Under the pieces are notes generated by a model. It was given only the letters and a program-made list of their open reading frames with translations, had not been told where the DNA came from and searched no databases. Position numbers and translations under genes: made by a program. From contig CM061142.1 of the NCBI GenBank assembly GCA_030789695.1, positions 284,954,165 through 285,018,164 of the forward strand: DNA of 64,000 nt, read 5' to 3'. Below are positions 22,218 to 33,730 of the stretch, piece by piece. Numbering within the stretch: position 1 is the stretch's first letter; each line of letters starts with the position of its first letter. This DNA comes from Scilla litardierei. Taxonomy: Eukaryota > Streptophyta > Magnoliopsida > Asparagales > Asparagaceae.

Positions 22218-24633
22218 CTCCATATATCTCCTTGCTAGCGCCTCAGTGGACTGTCCCACTCGGAACGGAATAAAGTGCGCAGATTTGGTCAATCGATCTA
22301 CGATCACCCAAATCGCGTCATTCTGCTTCGGACTCCGAGGTAGTCCAGTCACGAAGTCCATAGTGATGTGTTGCCATTTTCACTCCGGAATCGGAAGCGG
22401 TTGTAGCAACCCGGCCGTACGCTGATGCTCCGCCTTCACTTGCTGGCAAACCAAGCACTTGGCTACACTCCGAGCCACGCTCCTCTTCATACCATGCCAC
22501 CAATAATTCAGACGAAGATCCTGGTACATCTTGGTGCCACCGGGATGCACAGAATACGGCGAACCGTGTGCCTCCACCATCAACTCCTCTCTGATATCCC
22601 CAGCTGGCACACACAACCTGGCTCCAAACCTCAGCGAGCCATCCTCATGAATCAAAAAGTCAGTCCGCAGACCGGCTTCCACCTGCTCCCGAATCTTTAC
22701 CAGCTTCAGATCCTCAGCCTGGCCATCCTTAATCCGATCCACGATCGTCGACTGTACCTGCATGTACATCAACGAAGAAGCCTCCTCAGGAAGAACAATC
22801 TCCACGCCAGACTCGCAAAAATCCTGCTGCAATCTCCACTGCGAAGTCAAAATCATCACCGCTGGAAGCCTACTCAGCGCATCAGGAACCACATTCACCT
22901 TGCCAGGGTGAAACTGCAAATCAATATCATAATCCGCCATAAGCTCCAACCATCGACGCTGTCGCATGTTGAGCTCATTCTGAGTGAAAATGTACTTCAA
23001 GCTTTTGTGATCGGTGAAAATCTTCACTTTCTCACTCAGCAGGAAGTGCCTCCAAATCTTAAGAGCAAACACAACGGCAGCCAACTCCAAATCATGCGTC
23101 GGGTAATTCTTCTCATGAACCTTAAGCTGACGAGACGCATACGCCACAACATGCCCGTGCTGATGCAACACACAACCGAGACCCTTGCCAGAAGCATCGC
23201 AAAAGATCTCAAATCCACCGCTGCGATCAGGCACAACAAGAATAGGGGCGTCAACCTCTCCTTCAGAATACCAAAAGCACTCTCACAATCACCCGACCAA
23301 GCAAAAGCAGCATCCTTCCGCGTCAACCTGGTCATCGGCTCAGCAATACGAGAAAAGTCCTTAATGAATCGCCGATAGTAACCAGCAAGCCCAAGGAAAC
23401 TCCGAATCTCAGACGCTGACGACGGAACAGGCCACTCCCTGATGGCACTAATCTTCTCAGGATCTACTGAAATACCATCTCCCGTCACCATATGCCCGAG
23501 GAAAGCAACACTATCCAGCCAAAACTCGCACTTCGAAAACTTAGCATACAACCGATGCTTCCTCAAAATCTCCAACACCGTCCTTAAGTGCGAGGCATGC
23601 TCTTCCTCCGACTTCGAATAGATCAGAATGTCGTCAATAAAGATAACGACAAACTTATCCAAGAAGTCGTAGAAAATCAGGTTCATCAGATTCATGAAAA
23701 CTGCGGGCGCGTTAGTTACGCCGAAAGGCATAACCACGAACTCATAGTGTCCATACTTCGTCCTGAACGCTGTCTTCGGAACATCTCCCTTCTTTACCTT
23801 CAACTGATGGTAACCACTCCTCAAATCCAATTTAGAAAACACCCTCGAACCTCCAAGCTGATCAAAAATATCATCGATGCGAGGCAGCGGATATTTATTC
23901 TTAATGGTCACCGCATTCAACTCCCGATAATCCACGCACATGCGACGCGAACCATCCTTCTTCTTTACCAGCAACACCGGTGCTCCCCATGGAGACACAC
24001 TAGGATTAATATAACCCTTCTGCAAAATCTCATCCAACTGCTTCCGCAACTCTTCCAACTCAGCAGGTGCCATACGATACGGCGCCTTCGAAATCGGCTG
24101 CGCACCTGGAACGAGATCAATAGAAAATTCCAGAGCCCGATCAGGCGGCAAACCAGACATCTCCTCGGGGAAGACGTCACCAAAATCACGCACCACAGCT
24201 GGCCACTCTAGCTCCATCTGCATAGCCACGGTCTCCACCGGCCTGGCCCGAAACCTGACAGGACCAAGCGAACTGCTACCACGACTGAACTCAAATACTG
24301 GATGTCCGGGAATCTCGAACACCACCTTCTTTCTCCGACAGTCGATCGTAGCATAGAAGCTCGTAAGCCAGTCCATCCCAAGAACTGCATCATAGTTGAT
24401 GATGTCGTGGACAATGAAATCAGTGAAAAGCTCATGTCCACAGACCACCAACGAGCAAGAATTGCAACCACGATGCACCGAGACCACACCATTCCCTGTA
24501 ACGATATTCCAACTCTTTGGAAGAGGGGACGTCGACAAGGAATGCCTCTCCACGAAGCTCCGAGAAATAATGCACATCGATGCACCAGAGTCAAAGAGGA
24601 CTCGTGCAGGAAATGTGCAAACCAAAACCACAC
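22218..24633 (-). pseudogene. pol: Element C protease, RT, RNase H and integrase N-terminus (exon 2), two lesions
   Basis: Order on the minus strand: protease with LFDSGASMC (about 24590); RT with [19 protein letters not shown] and intact FIDD at about 23630-23641; RNase H with [16 protein letters not shown] and [16 protein letters not shown]; tether with VPDALSRLP; integrase HHCC zinc finger ([11 protein letters not shown] to CLVCQQ); first catalytic aspartate in MDFVTGLP. There is a one-base loss near 23249 between RT and RNase H, and a nonsense codon at about 22379-22381 (TGG to TGA) before the integrase core. Otherwise the frame is open, so decay is recent. Confidence 0.88.
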
Positions 24634-24745
24634 CTAACAATCAATTAACAATCAAACCCTAGTCTAGCAAACAACCATGTTCAAGCAAACAACATAATCT
24701 ACAATCAAAACCATCTAGGAAAGTAACAGCTAGATCGAGGATTAC
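24634..24745 (-). other. Intron between gag and protease in element C (112 bp)
   Basis: Junctions on the minus strand read ATCGCAG|GTAATCC and GATTGTTAG|GTGTGG. It is T-rich, has a candidate branch sequence TTAATTG shortly before the acceptor, and has stops in all useful frames. The length of 112 (3n+1) puts gag and pol in different frames unless it is removed; then gag reads straight into the protease. The same 112-bp intron is in element A at 1140-1251. Confidence 0.78.
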
Positions 24746-25877
24746 CTGCGATAACCTCATCCACAGCCGCGCTCTCCGCAGCGGTCATCAGAAAAGCCTG
24801 CCTCCTCGGCGGAACAGCCTGCTGAAAAGCCTGCCTCTGCGGAACAAGAGCTGCTCCACGTCCAGCAGGAACAGACGCTCGCTGCTGCAACGGCTGAGAT
24901 GCAACAGGAGCCCTCCGCAGCTGACCCGCATGCCGACAATCCTTCGCGACATGGGAAGCATCACCACAAACCAGACACTGGCCCAAAAACTTCCAACACT
25001 GATCCTTGACGTGGCCAGGCTTGCCGCAGAAATGGCAAGACTTCAGAATAGGCCCTCCTGGCCTCTTAAACTGAGCAGACTGATTAGGCCTGAATCCAGG
25101 TCTAACCACAGCCCTCGCCTGTTCCACAGGCCTCTTCCCAATACCAACAACAGACCCTCTCCTCTGGTTCACGAGCAGCTCCTGCCTCTTGGCAGCGACC
25201 AGAACCTTCTGATAAGATTCCCGGTCAGAAGAGGTCACAAAACTCTGGAGCTCTGAAGCAAGCCCCTGCAGGAACCTCTGAGCTCTCTCCTCAGCGTCCT
25301 GCACCATCTTTGGTGCAAACCGACTCAGCCTCATGAACTCTTGGTGATATAGGTCCACCGACGAGTTCCCTTGCTTCAAATCGATAAAACGCTGCAGCAT
25401 CTCCTCCCTGGCAGCCTTCGGGAAGAACTCACCCTCAAATCTAGCCTTGAAGGTAGCCCAAGCTATCGGCTCCACCAACATCTTCTCTTCCGCATCCCAC
25501 CAATTCCTGGCATTATCCTTGAGTTGCCTCTTCGCCAAATCAACCCATCCAGCCGGGGTGATCTTGGCCATCTTCAGATTGTCCTCGATGTTCCGAATCC
25601 ACTCATCGGCAGCCAGAGGACCCTCAGAACCATCAAAATATGCGGGACCCAGCTCCCGAAATTGCTTCGCTCCCGGCTCAGAGCGAGGGGCATCCGGAAG
25701 AGCCTGGGCAGCTCGAGCAAGTGGAGCATTCTGGACTTGCAAAAGCACGCCCTGCTGCACTTGCATCATCTGCATCATCATCCGCATCATCTCACCGCTG
25801 GTGGGTTCCCGCTCAGGCTCCTCATCATGAGGGATCGCGCCACTACCCCCACCACGGGTGAAACGTCTTCCTGCCAT
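24746..25877 (-). CDS. gag: Element C Gag polyprotein (exon 1)
   Basis: Capsid/nucleocapsid protein, very close to that of element A. It starts MAGRRFTRGGG at 25877. The gag domain is near residues 80-230, and two CCHC knuckles (CHFCGKPGHVKDQC, CLVCGDASHVAKDC-type) are near 280-320. If the intron is kept, translation ends at 24705 after about 13 extra residues and gives free Gag. If spliced, it continues as Gag-Pol. The sequence before the ATG (25878-26020) is untranslated leader. Confidence 0.9.
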
Positions 25878-26020
25878 CTAGTGACACAGAAAACGAATCA
25901 GGTTAGACTCATAGCTTATGACTCGGACGTCGAACTTAATTTATTGGACATTCCAATATTATTATCGCTATTCCAAAAATCACAGTTACAGAAGGACCTG
26001 CATGGGCCACCACTAAAACC

Positions 26021-28577
26021 TGTCACGACCCGCTTCCCTAAAACGGAGGCGAGACGTGAAAAGGTCCGCACGAGAGTGGAGCTGTGAAGCCCCAAACCCG
26101 ATAAGCGTCAATAAAATATGAGCAGGTCCCTGTAACCACAACGGAACAACAATAATAACACAAGGAGAGACTGAAATAAAGTATCACATCTCATAATTGT
26201 CCAACAAGAAAAATAAGTCCAACATCCAGAAAAGCCACCAGGCTAAAAGAAAAGAGTCTAAGGCCCAGAACAAGGCCAACAAAGAAACGACATAACAAAG
26301 TATGGGTGCCACGCACCGATAACAAAACAACTGTTCTAACAAAAGTAAAACACAACGGAGACACTAGGACTGGTCCCCAGTGTCCACGTACTCCCCGTCA
26401 AACACAAGCTCGGGCTCGGCGTCAGCAAACACCTCGTCCTCAACAAGGTACTCAGGCTCAGGATCTGACATGTGTCACCCAAAAGAGTAAAGGGGCACAT
26501 GTCAGCAAGTCTAAAAGACTTGAGCAAGGAAACTGAAAGTGAGGCATCTAGCAACCTAGCAGTTTAGTATGCATGACATGGTAGTTATAGCATGAGTGCA
26601 CAATTTAAGACATGGCAAGAAAATTTTGTACCAGGGAACAATATATCGGGACAAGACAAGAGTAGCCAAGCTACTAACATTCTCAATCAATTCACATTGT
26701 TTGTAGGTGTTTACGCCCTTCGCTGAATGGTATAACATTCAGACCGATCGGCACTAAACACAAATCACATTTCACTGTTGTTTGTAGATGTTTACGCCCT
26801 TCGCTGAATGGTATAACATTCAGACCGATCGGCACTAAACACTACCCCACCCCAAAGAGTTTACGCCTTACAACTGCAGTTGTTGATCAAACAGACCCCC
26901 AGTTGAATGGTCGCTTAACCCTCACCCCATCCCACACGAATGGAACCAGGGTCCCCGCACAATGAGCTCAGCTAGTGAGCCTGGGGTTGCCCCGCACATG
27001 AGCTCGCATTCTTAGTTCACAATTCAACATATCGAGCGTTGGGGTTAGCAACTCATTATGCTCGCTTCTGGTCACGAGCCAGGAACACAAGTATTGTAGC
27101 GATGCTACGCAATCACGGAATCATCAAAAGAATGAAATGACATGACATGTAATTTGTGTACCGTTAATTAAATTAAACGTGACAGGCGAAATGCAATGAC
27201 ATGAACATATCCGCGTACCGTTAATTGAAAGTAAACATGATATGGTAATTGTGCAACATGCTAAATGTCGGAACTAGCTTCGTTGTCAAGCTAGTTCCCC
27301 AATTTGCGCCTAGGCGAGTATCATTCCGTCGCCTAGCCTCTTTTACGCCTACAACAAGCAAATGGCCTAAAACATGGCCTAAACCCTAAGTGGCAAGTTT
27401 CACTTGCCTAGCACCGGGGATGACGACCAGTTCGTCACACGGATGCCAATCTACGGGGGAATCGCTGTTTTGGGGGAACAATCAACAAACAACATGAATT
27501 TTATTAGGGTTTCACAAAAATATAAATAGGCTATGAAAACAACGGTAGATCGATTTCTTACCGAGAGGAGACGGAAGGAACTCTCCGGGGAACCCTAGGA
27601 TCAAATCTGGAGAAGATTGGAGAAGATTGGGGAAACTAGGGTTTTGGGGGATTTGGGGATTTTGATGGATTTTGATGGAGATTTGGGGAAGATGAGGGGT
27701 AGATAGAGTGAATGGATGGTTTGGATGATGGATTTAGGGCTTGGAATGAAGGATTGAAGATTGGAGGAAGATGGGGGCTCAAGGGGGAAGATTTTAGGGT
27801 TTTGGGTCGTGTTGGGGAAGAAGAAGTCGTTTGGGTTGGGTATAAATAGGTTAAGCTGGCGGCTGCCGAGAAATTAGGGTTTTGACACATATTAGTCGGT
27901 CAAAGAGCAACCACTGACCGACTAGTTTGGCAACTAGTCGGTCGGTCGACCAACGCAGACCGACTAAATGTAAACAGTAACTCCTGAACGAAAATAGGAT
28001 TTAGAATTAGTCGGTCCATGAACAAATACTGACCGACTAGTTTAGCATCTAGTCGGTCGATGAACGTTCTTAGACCGACTAAGAGTAAACAGTAACTCAA
28101 CTAAAATTAAGATGATGTGTTAGTCGGTTAAAGAAGCATTGCTGACCGACTAGTTTGCAACCTAGTCGGTCAACCAACGTTCTTAGACCGACTAACGATA
28201 AACAGTAACTCCTGAGAAATTTAGAAAGCTAACTAGTCGGTCCAAGAAGGATTGCCGACCGACTGGATCGTCATCTAGTCGGTCGGTGGCCCTTCTTACA
28301 CTGGCTAATGAGCACCAAAAGTTCCGATACGGAGCGCGGGGCCCCGGTATCGATTCCTAAGACTTCTAGGCTTGATCTAACAGTAAGATACGACCGTTAT
28401 GAAGTCCGTCACGAATGACATACTTCGAAATCGACAATCCTAAGGAAGAAACGAGAAAATACGACGAATCGATCGGAAATGAAAGCTACGGCGACGAAAA
28501 CCACACATGAGGAGAAAATCCACCAAAACATATATTATATTATAATAAATCCAGATACAAGAAAAGCAGCCGTTACA
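26021..28577 (-). repeat. 5' LTR of element C (2557 bp)
   Basis: In transcription order (28577 down): U3 start TGTAACGGCTGC, array at 27893-28316, TATA-like TATTTATA (27841-27850; TATAAATA on the other strand), then a CT-rich leader with repeated CCCTAA boxes, a donor-like CTCGGTAAG near 27560, and R-U5 to the end at 26021. Confidence 0.93.
27893..28316. promoter_or_regulatory. ACCGAC/GTCGGT array in 5' LTR of C, just upstream of the TATA-like box
   Basis: Four units at about 27893, 28008, 28118 and 28230. The nearest unit ends about 45 bp from the TATA-like sequence. Each unit is a pair of facing inverted repeats followed by a GTAAACAGTAA-like spacer. ACCGAC matches the DRE/CRT core (A/G)CCGAC bound by DREB/CBF factors. 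Confidence 0.85.
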
Positions 28578-28998
28578 AAATCACTTGTTATATCAAAGTA
28601 AATGAAATACGAAATGCTTACCACAAAAACCTATGCCTTGAGTAAAACTTACGATTTAGGGCAAAGAGAATTTTGAGGAAGATGAAGGCACCAAACCCTA
28701 GCTCCAAGAAGTAGATCAGCTATGGAGGCCTAGGAGGATGTTGGTGACCTTGGATCAAGCTCTTGGCTTGGAAGGCTCACAATCAATGAATCTCTCTTTT
28801 GAAATAAGAGTGATGGAGAGATTCTTGAATTAAATGAATGAGCTTTGAATGAGGATTAAATGCTTCTCTTTGATTCTCTAAAGATCAATTAATATCAGCC
28901 TTGAATGCTATGAAAGCAGCACTCCAAGTATATATAGGATAGAGGAAAGAGAGCAAAATTCGTGGCATTTAATGCTCCAACGGCTCTATTCTGAAGCA

Positions 28999-29530
28999 GA
29001 CTAGTCGGTCAAAGAAGGATGACTGACCGACTAGTTCATGAACTAGTCGGTCGGTCAATCAACATGGACCGACTAACTGAAGAACAGCCAAAATGTGAAG
29101 TTTAGAAAATATAGAATTAGTCGGTCCAAGAAGACTTGCCAACCAACTAGTTTCACAACTAGTCGGTCGGTGAGTGTTCTTTGACCGACTAAGAGTCAAA
29201 ATAGTATAGTCTGAAATCAAGTTGAACTAGTCGGTCTGAGAACAAATTCCAACCGACTAGTTTCTCAACTAGTCGGTCGACAAACGTTCTTAGACCGACT
29301 AATGATAAACAGTAGCTCAGGCTGAAAAACTGTACACAGAACTAGTCGGTCTAAGAAGGATTCCTAACCGACTAGTTTCACAACTAGTCGGTCGGTGAAC
29401 CTTCTTGGACGGACTAACTGTAAACAGTAAAAAGCTGAAATTAGTCAAGGCATTCTAGTCGGTTCAAGAAGCATTGCCGACCGACTAGATTGCCATCTAG
29501 TCGGTTGGTTCTTCTTCTTGAACCAACTAA
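28999..29530. promoter_or_regulatory. ACCGAC/GTCGGT array in 3' LTR of E
   Basis: Five units at about 29001, 29115, 29227, 29342 and 29458, of the same design as in the Tekay LTRs. They share the GATAAACAGTA and GTAAACAGTAA spacers and even the AAGAAGGATT filler between repeats, although E is Copia and A and C are Gypsy. Confidence 0.85.
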
Positions 29531-29927
29531 CATGCACAAAAAGCCGTGAAATGAAGTCGAAGCTTCGGGAAAGTTTGTATGGGCTTTTAATAAGATCCTA
29601 GCTCTAATATAGGATCGTTATGAAGATTAAAACGTAAGACCTACTCAAGGCTTAACATTCTACGAAACGAAGCTAGAAGACTATAAATAAAACTTGATGA
29701 ACCGTCTTCGAAAGCTTCGATCCGAATCTCTTGACTTCAATAATGGTCCTTGAGCTTCAACGAAGCTTCAAGCATACGATCACGCGCTTTGAGAAGTCTC
29801 GAGACATCGCTTTTGATGTTCATAGAAGTTTGGCGACGATCTCCATAACTGCGCTCACAAAGAGTTAGTTCACGATATTTATGTTTGTTCATCATCAAAA
29901 CCAAATCCGGGGAATCCATACTCAACA

Positions 29928-29945
29928 TTCTCCCCCTTTTTGGTG
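29928..29945 (-). other. Polypurine tract of element E
   Basis: On the minus strand CACCAAAAAGGGGGAGAA directly precedes the TGTTGAG start of the 3' LTR, the expected place for plus-strand DNA priming. Confidence 0.85.
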
Positions 29946-30902
29946 ATGACAAACCAACATAAATAATAATCAATAATAATGATTTTAATGAAATTTACTT
30001 ACTCCCCCTGCATTGATGACACGTTAATTTCATATTCAATAATAATCATAAGCATCAAGCAGACGAGGAAAGTATAAAAAATGAATCCAATTATCGAAAT
30101 TTAGGATCTAAATCCATTTTTATATCTTAACTCCCCCTGAATCTAACATATCAAATTAGATTCTTGGAAAATTGCTTTAAATTATCATTTAGCACATTGT
30201 CATTATTAATTCTCTCCCCCTTTGGCATTAGCAAAAAGTGTGGGAGGAGAACAACGACAACACCAATGGTTTCAAATAAAAGCACGGGAGTCGTAGAATA
30301 CGACCACGGTCCAAATGACACCAAAGGAAAATACGAAGTTAATCAAAGCGTGCCAACGAGACTATAGTCGATAATCGAAAAATAAAATCATCAAAACTCA
30401 AATTAATTTCACGTATTGAGTTATGGAATATACTCTCCAATATCAACATTCTTGATGAATTAAGTGCATGGAAACCAATTCTATGTTTTCATAGAAATAA
30501 TTTCTATTAAATCAAGAAAGTCGTCGAACGACGAAGTCAACATCAGAGACAAAAATTAAATAATGTGCACACGGAAGTACAAGTCAACACGATGTATATA
30601 TATATAATCAAAATGGATACATCTAACATCATACATAATAAAAACGATCCTCAGATCGGGGCACATCATACAACAAATGTCACGACAGACATCAAAATGA
30701 GCATACATCACAAGTGTATCATCAAAACAGGTATACATCAAAGTACATCATATAACATCCCAAAATATCAAAAGTACATCAAAATACATCATATAACATA
30801 CAAAAATACATCAAAACTCCAGAACCACCCAAACTATCCTACCCAAACTCTCACTACTAGATATATCATCCAAAGTGCATCGGGAGAGTCCTCCAAGCAA
30901 GC
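29946..30902 (-). other. Non-coding 3' region of element E
   Basis: AT-rich, with no coding frame that I can support. It includes a short (TA)n tract at about 30593-30605 and repeated CATCATATAACATC-like words near 30720-30800. Confidence 0.6.
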
Positions 30903-33730
30903 TCAGGAGGCAGAGGCAGGGTCAGCAGCAGCAGGCTCTGCAGACGGGGTGGTGGTCACTGGGTCAGCAGGAGTGTCCACAGAAGGTAGAGTCGCTACGG
31001 GAGTGGCCTCGGGAGCACCAGACGAAGTATCCACTGGAGGAATGGTGGCAGCAGGTGTGCTCTCGGGGGCACCGGCAGACGTAGCAGCAGCAGCAGACGT
31101 ACCCTCTGGGGCACGAGCAGCAGATCCAACGAGCTCCTGGATCTCATCCTCATCCATCTCCTCATCATCAGAAACAGACGGAGGAACCTCAATGCCCAAG
31201 TGTGTAACGCCCCGCTTCCCAAAAGACACCGGAATCGGGAGCGTTACGCGGTCCGCTTGAACTGGAGCGGTGAAGCTCGAGTTCAATAAGCGTCTGTGAT
31301 AAAAACACAGATGAGGTCCTTACAACTGCCATTCAGAACAATCAGAACACAACCAGAAAAGTAAAGCCACATCCAGAGATAAAGTTCGTACACAGAGTTT
31401 AACAAGCCACAGCTGGGCTAAAAGTAGCAACAAGAAAAGAACATACACGAAAGTAACTACGATGACTAAAAAAGAAACTAGGAAAGCAGTAAAGTATCGG
31501 GGGTCCACTAGTCCTCTGCTGGGAGAGGCACTGCGTCAGGTGCGAACTCCTGACTCTCCAACTCTGGCATCTCGTACTGGTCATCCTGGTACTCAAGCTC
31601 TGAACCTGACATACATCCACGAACATGAATGTATGTCAGCTAGGGGTCTGCAAGAAGAGGTTAGCATCCCAAGGCAAAGTATATGACAGATATATGAATT
31701 TTAGAAGCATTATTAATTAAAGAAAAGTGACTGCAGCAATTTAACATTAAACAATTCATAGAAACGGAAACGAACAGTCCTAGCATGCAGTTCTAGACGA
31801 TTGCAAGATTAAGGTTAAGATTACTCTGAGTTCAATAGCATTTCAATTTTCAAGATGACCAAATTAGCGTTTCAAGTTTTCATGTCAAGTGTTAGCATTC
31901 TAATCTAGGGTTCACGCCTGTAGGTCGTGATGAGAAAGTCGTTCCTCTCACGGGGGCTTACCGTGATTGACGCTAACCCACCGCGTGCGGGTGGTGCTCT
32001 TGAGGAGAGTACTTTTCATACGCCTAGTGGCCGCTCAACCCTAACCCCACCCCAAAAGTTTACCGGAACACGAGCCGGCCTAGTCGACTCACACGACATC
32101 ACGATATCACGATACCGCCTTCGAGGCGCACGATTTCACGATGTCCAAATTGTTAAACATGTCAGGACTCACTGATTTTACCGTTAACAATATTAAAGTA
32201 TTATGGTGACAATTCTGCAAAGCGGGAACGGGTCGAACGACCGTTTCCGTAATTTCAAATAATGACGAATACGTCCTTTTTGTTCAACTTGTTACAGAAA
32301 TGATTTTTTTCTCTTAGTGTTTAAAATGGGGATATATCGTATGATATACCGTTGGATCCCAATTTTCGTCCAGATCATTATAGTTTCACTTTCCTACGTC
32401 ATTTCACGTCACAATTTCAAGTTATCCAGCAATACATGAAGGCGGCGTAAACGTGCCGAAACTTCTAAAAATCATAATAAATCATATACTCGCCTGTTTT
32501 TGACGTTCTTGGTGTCGTTGGAACCGTCTCGACGAGTACTACGCCGTGGAGGGTTTGGTTCGCTGTTTTGGCAGAAGCTGAAGGTGTCGTCTTCTAAACG
32601 TGACGAAGCGCCGCAAGAGGCTTCTTGACGGCCGTCGCATTCAGAGGAGGACCAAGAGGACGCTCGTCATCAGGAGGGAGAGGGACCTTGAAATGACGGA
32701 AGACGAGTGTCAGAAGGCAAGGGTAAGGGATGTGAGCAGATTTTGTGGATTTCCTAATACACTCGCAGGAATCCATCTTATCAAGAATAATTCTAGCCCA
32801 ATTGATCTCGCTCCCCATGAAGAGAGCGTAGATTAGCTTAAGAAATGGCTGGGAAGGCAAGATCGATGAGCCGTACTTCGGAAGGAGGCACGACTTCAGA
32901 ATAAGATTCAAGACCCAAGCGTTGGGCTTGAAAGATTTGGATGGGACGCCAATCATGGCGGGAGGGATGACATGGAAAATCTCAGAAAGCATGACCTGGT
33001 CAAGAGTAGAAATGTCATCGACAGAGATATCAGCTGGGAGGAGGCCAGAAGAGGAGACACCAATCAAATCCCCTAAGATTTCTACCGTGAGGACAATCGG
33101 TGTCCCCAAGACAGTCGTCTCAATGGAATGGGTCTCATCATACTGACACCGGACACGGTTCGCGTAGAAAAGCTTAACTAGATGGGGGTACGGGTGTGGA
33201 TTCGCCTTAGGGTCATGGCGAAGATAATCGAGAAAACCACTATACGAAAGAAGATCGGCTAGGTGATGGAAGTCGGAGAACTGAACGAAGTGCTCCAATA
33301 ACAGAGGACAGTGCTCTATACGGTTGTAAGCCGCGAGACACATAGGGTCATCGCGACACAACGATATATCGACACCGCCAACTGGCATGGGAGCCTTCCC
33401 CTTAGGCTGACGAGTGCTAGATCGAGGAGGAGTAGGAGCCCTAGCGGTATGCTTGGTCTCCGGAATATATTCGGTGTCGGAATCATCAGGAGGAGTGGGA
33501 GCACGGAAAGAAGCAGGAGACACGGGTTCTTTCCTAGGCTTAGGCTGTGATCTAGGCTTAGCGGTCGCCGTCCTCTTCTTCTTAAGAGGAGGCGAAGAAG
33601 ACGAAGGATGGGTCGTTTTGGCTCGATGCTTGGGAGGAGCACGTTTGGGTTGTGGGGGGTCCGTAGGACGTGACTCAACGGTCATAGGTGACGGACGAGA
33701 GGGTTCGATCGGGATGCGTGTCTTCGCCAT
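30903..33730 (-). pseudogene. Env-like / plant-transposon-type 3' ORF of element E, broken by an insert
   Basis: The minus-strand ORF starts at 33730 (MAKTRIPIEPSRPSP). A basic, proline- and serine-rich N-terminus (about 115 residues, with PLKKKRTATAKPR, a possible nuclear signal) is followed by a globular part from about residue 118 (VDISLCRDDPMCL to VFRHFKVPLPPDDERP). That part resembles the 'putative plant transposon protein' family seen in plant retroelement extra ORFs. The frame leaves native sequence at about 32652, where an LTR-like insert begins. An Ala/Pro/Ser/Thr-rich, acidic tail resumes at 31200 and ends at 30903. I see no signal peptide or strong membrane helix, so 'env-like' describes position only. 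Confidence 0.65.
31201..32651. mobile_element. LTR-like insert (about 1.45 kb) in the env-like ORF
   Basis: It starts TGTAACGCCCCGCTTCCC right after CCAAG (31196-31200), and CCAAG recurs at 32652-32656. The first 500 bp resemble the LTR of the Tekay elements in layout (CCCGCTTCCC, GGTCCGC, AATAAGCGTC, GAGGTCC, then a GGTACTCAAGCTCTGAACC-type stretch). Codons on either side keep the sense of the ORF apart from one extra G. The right end lacks a CA terminus, so the boundary or the identification as a solo LTR is uncertain. Confidence 0.55.

Larger units (their letters stand above)
18640..28577 (-). mobile_element. Element C: complete Tekay-type Ty3/Gypsy chromovirus nested in the LTR of E
   Basis: Both LTRs are 2557 bp (18640-21196 and 26021-28577), + strand ends TGTCACG and CGTTACA. 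By eye they differ at roughly 16 places, so about 99 percent identical and recent. Flanking 5-mers are AAACC (18635-18639) and AAATC (28578-28582); the empty site at 40303 reads AAATC, so the left copy carries one change. The internal region codes on the minus strand for gag, protease, RT, RNase H, integrase and chromodomain, with two introns, one frameshift and one nonsense change. A purine tract (TTAGGGAGGA on minus) abuts the 3' LTR. The leader 25878-26020 shows no clear tRNA-Met primer site. Confidence 0.93.
18262..29927 (-). repeat. 3' LTR of element E, split by element C
   Basis: The pieces 18262-18639 and 28583-29927 match 39927-41652 in order, with only scattered differences. The break falls exactly at the target site of element C, and the undisturbed site is preserved at about 40296-40310 in the other LTR. 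The 28999-29530 part is the inverted-repeat array. Confidence 0.92.

Noticed and set aside
27636..27890. Ser/Pro-rich peptide in the LTR of C
   Set aside because: It lies in the CT-rich leader of the LTR, with low complexity and no conservation expected as protein.
30565..31260. Plus-strand 231-residue frame near the env-like tail
   Set aside because: It is the reverse of the Ala/Pro/Thr-rich env-like tail and AT-rich non-coding sequence; no domain is visible.
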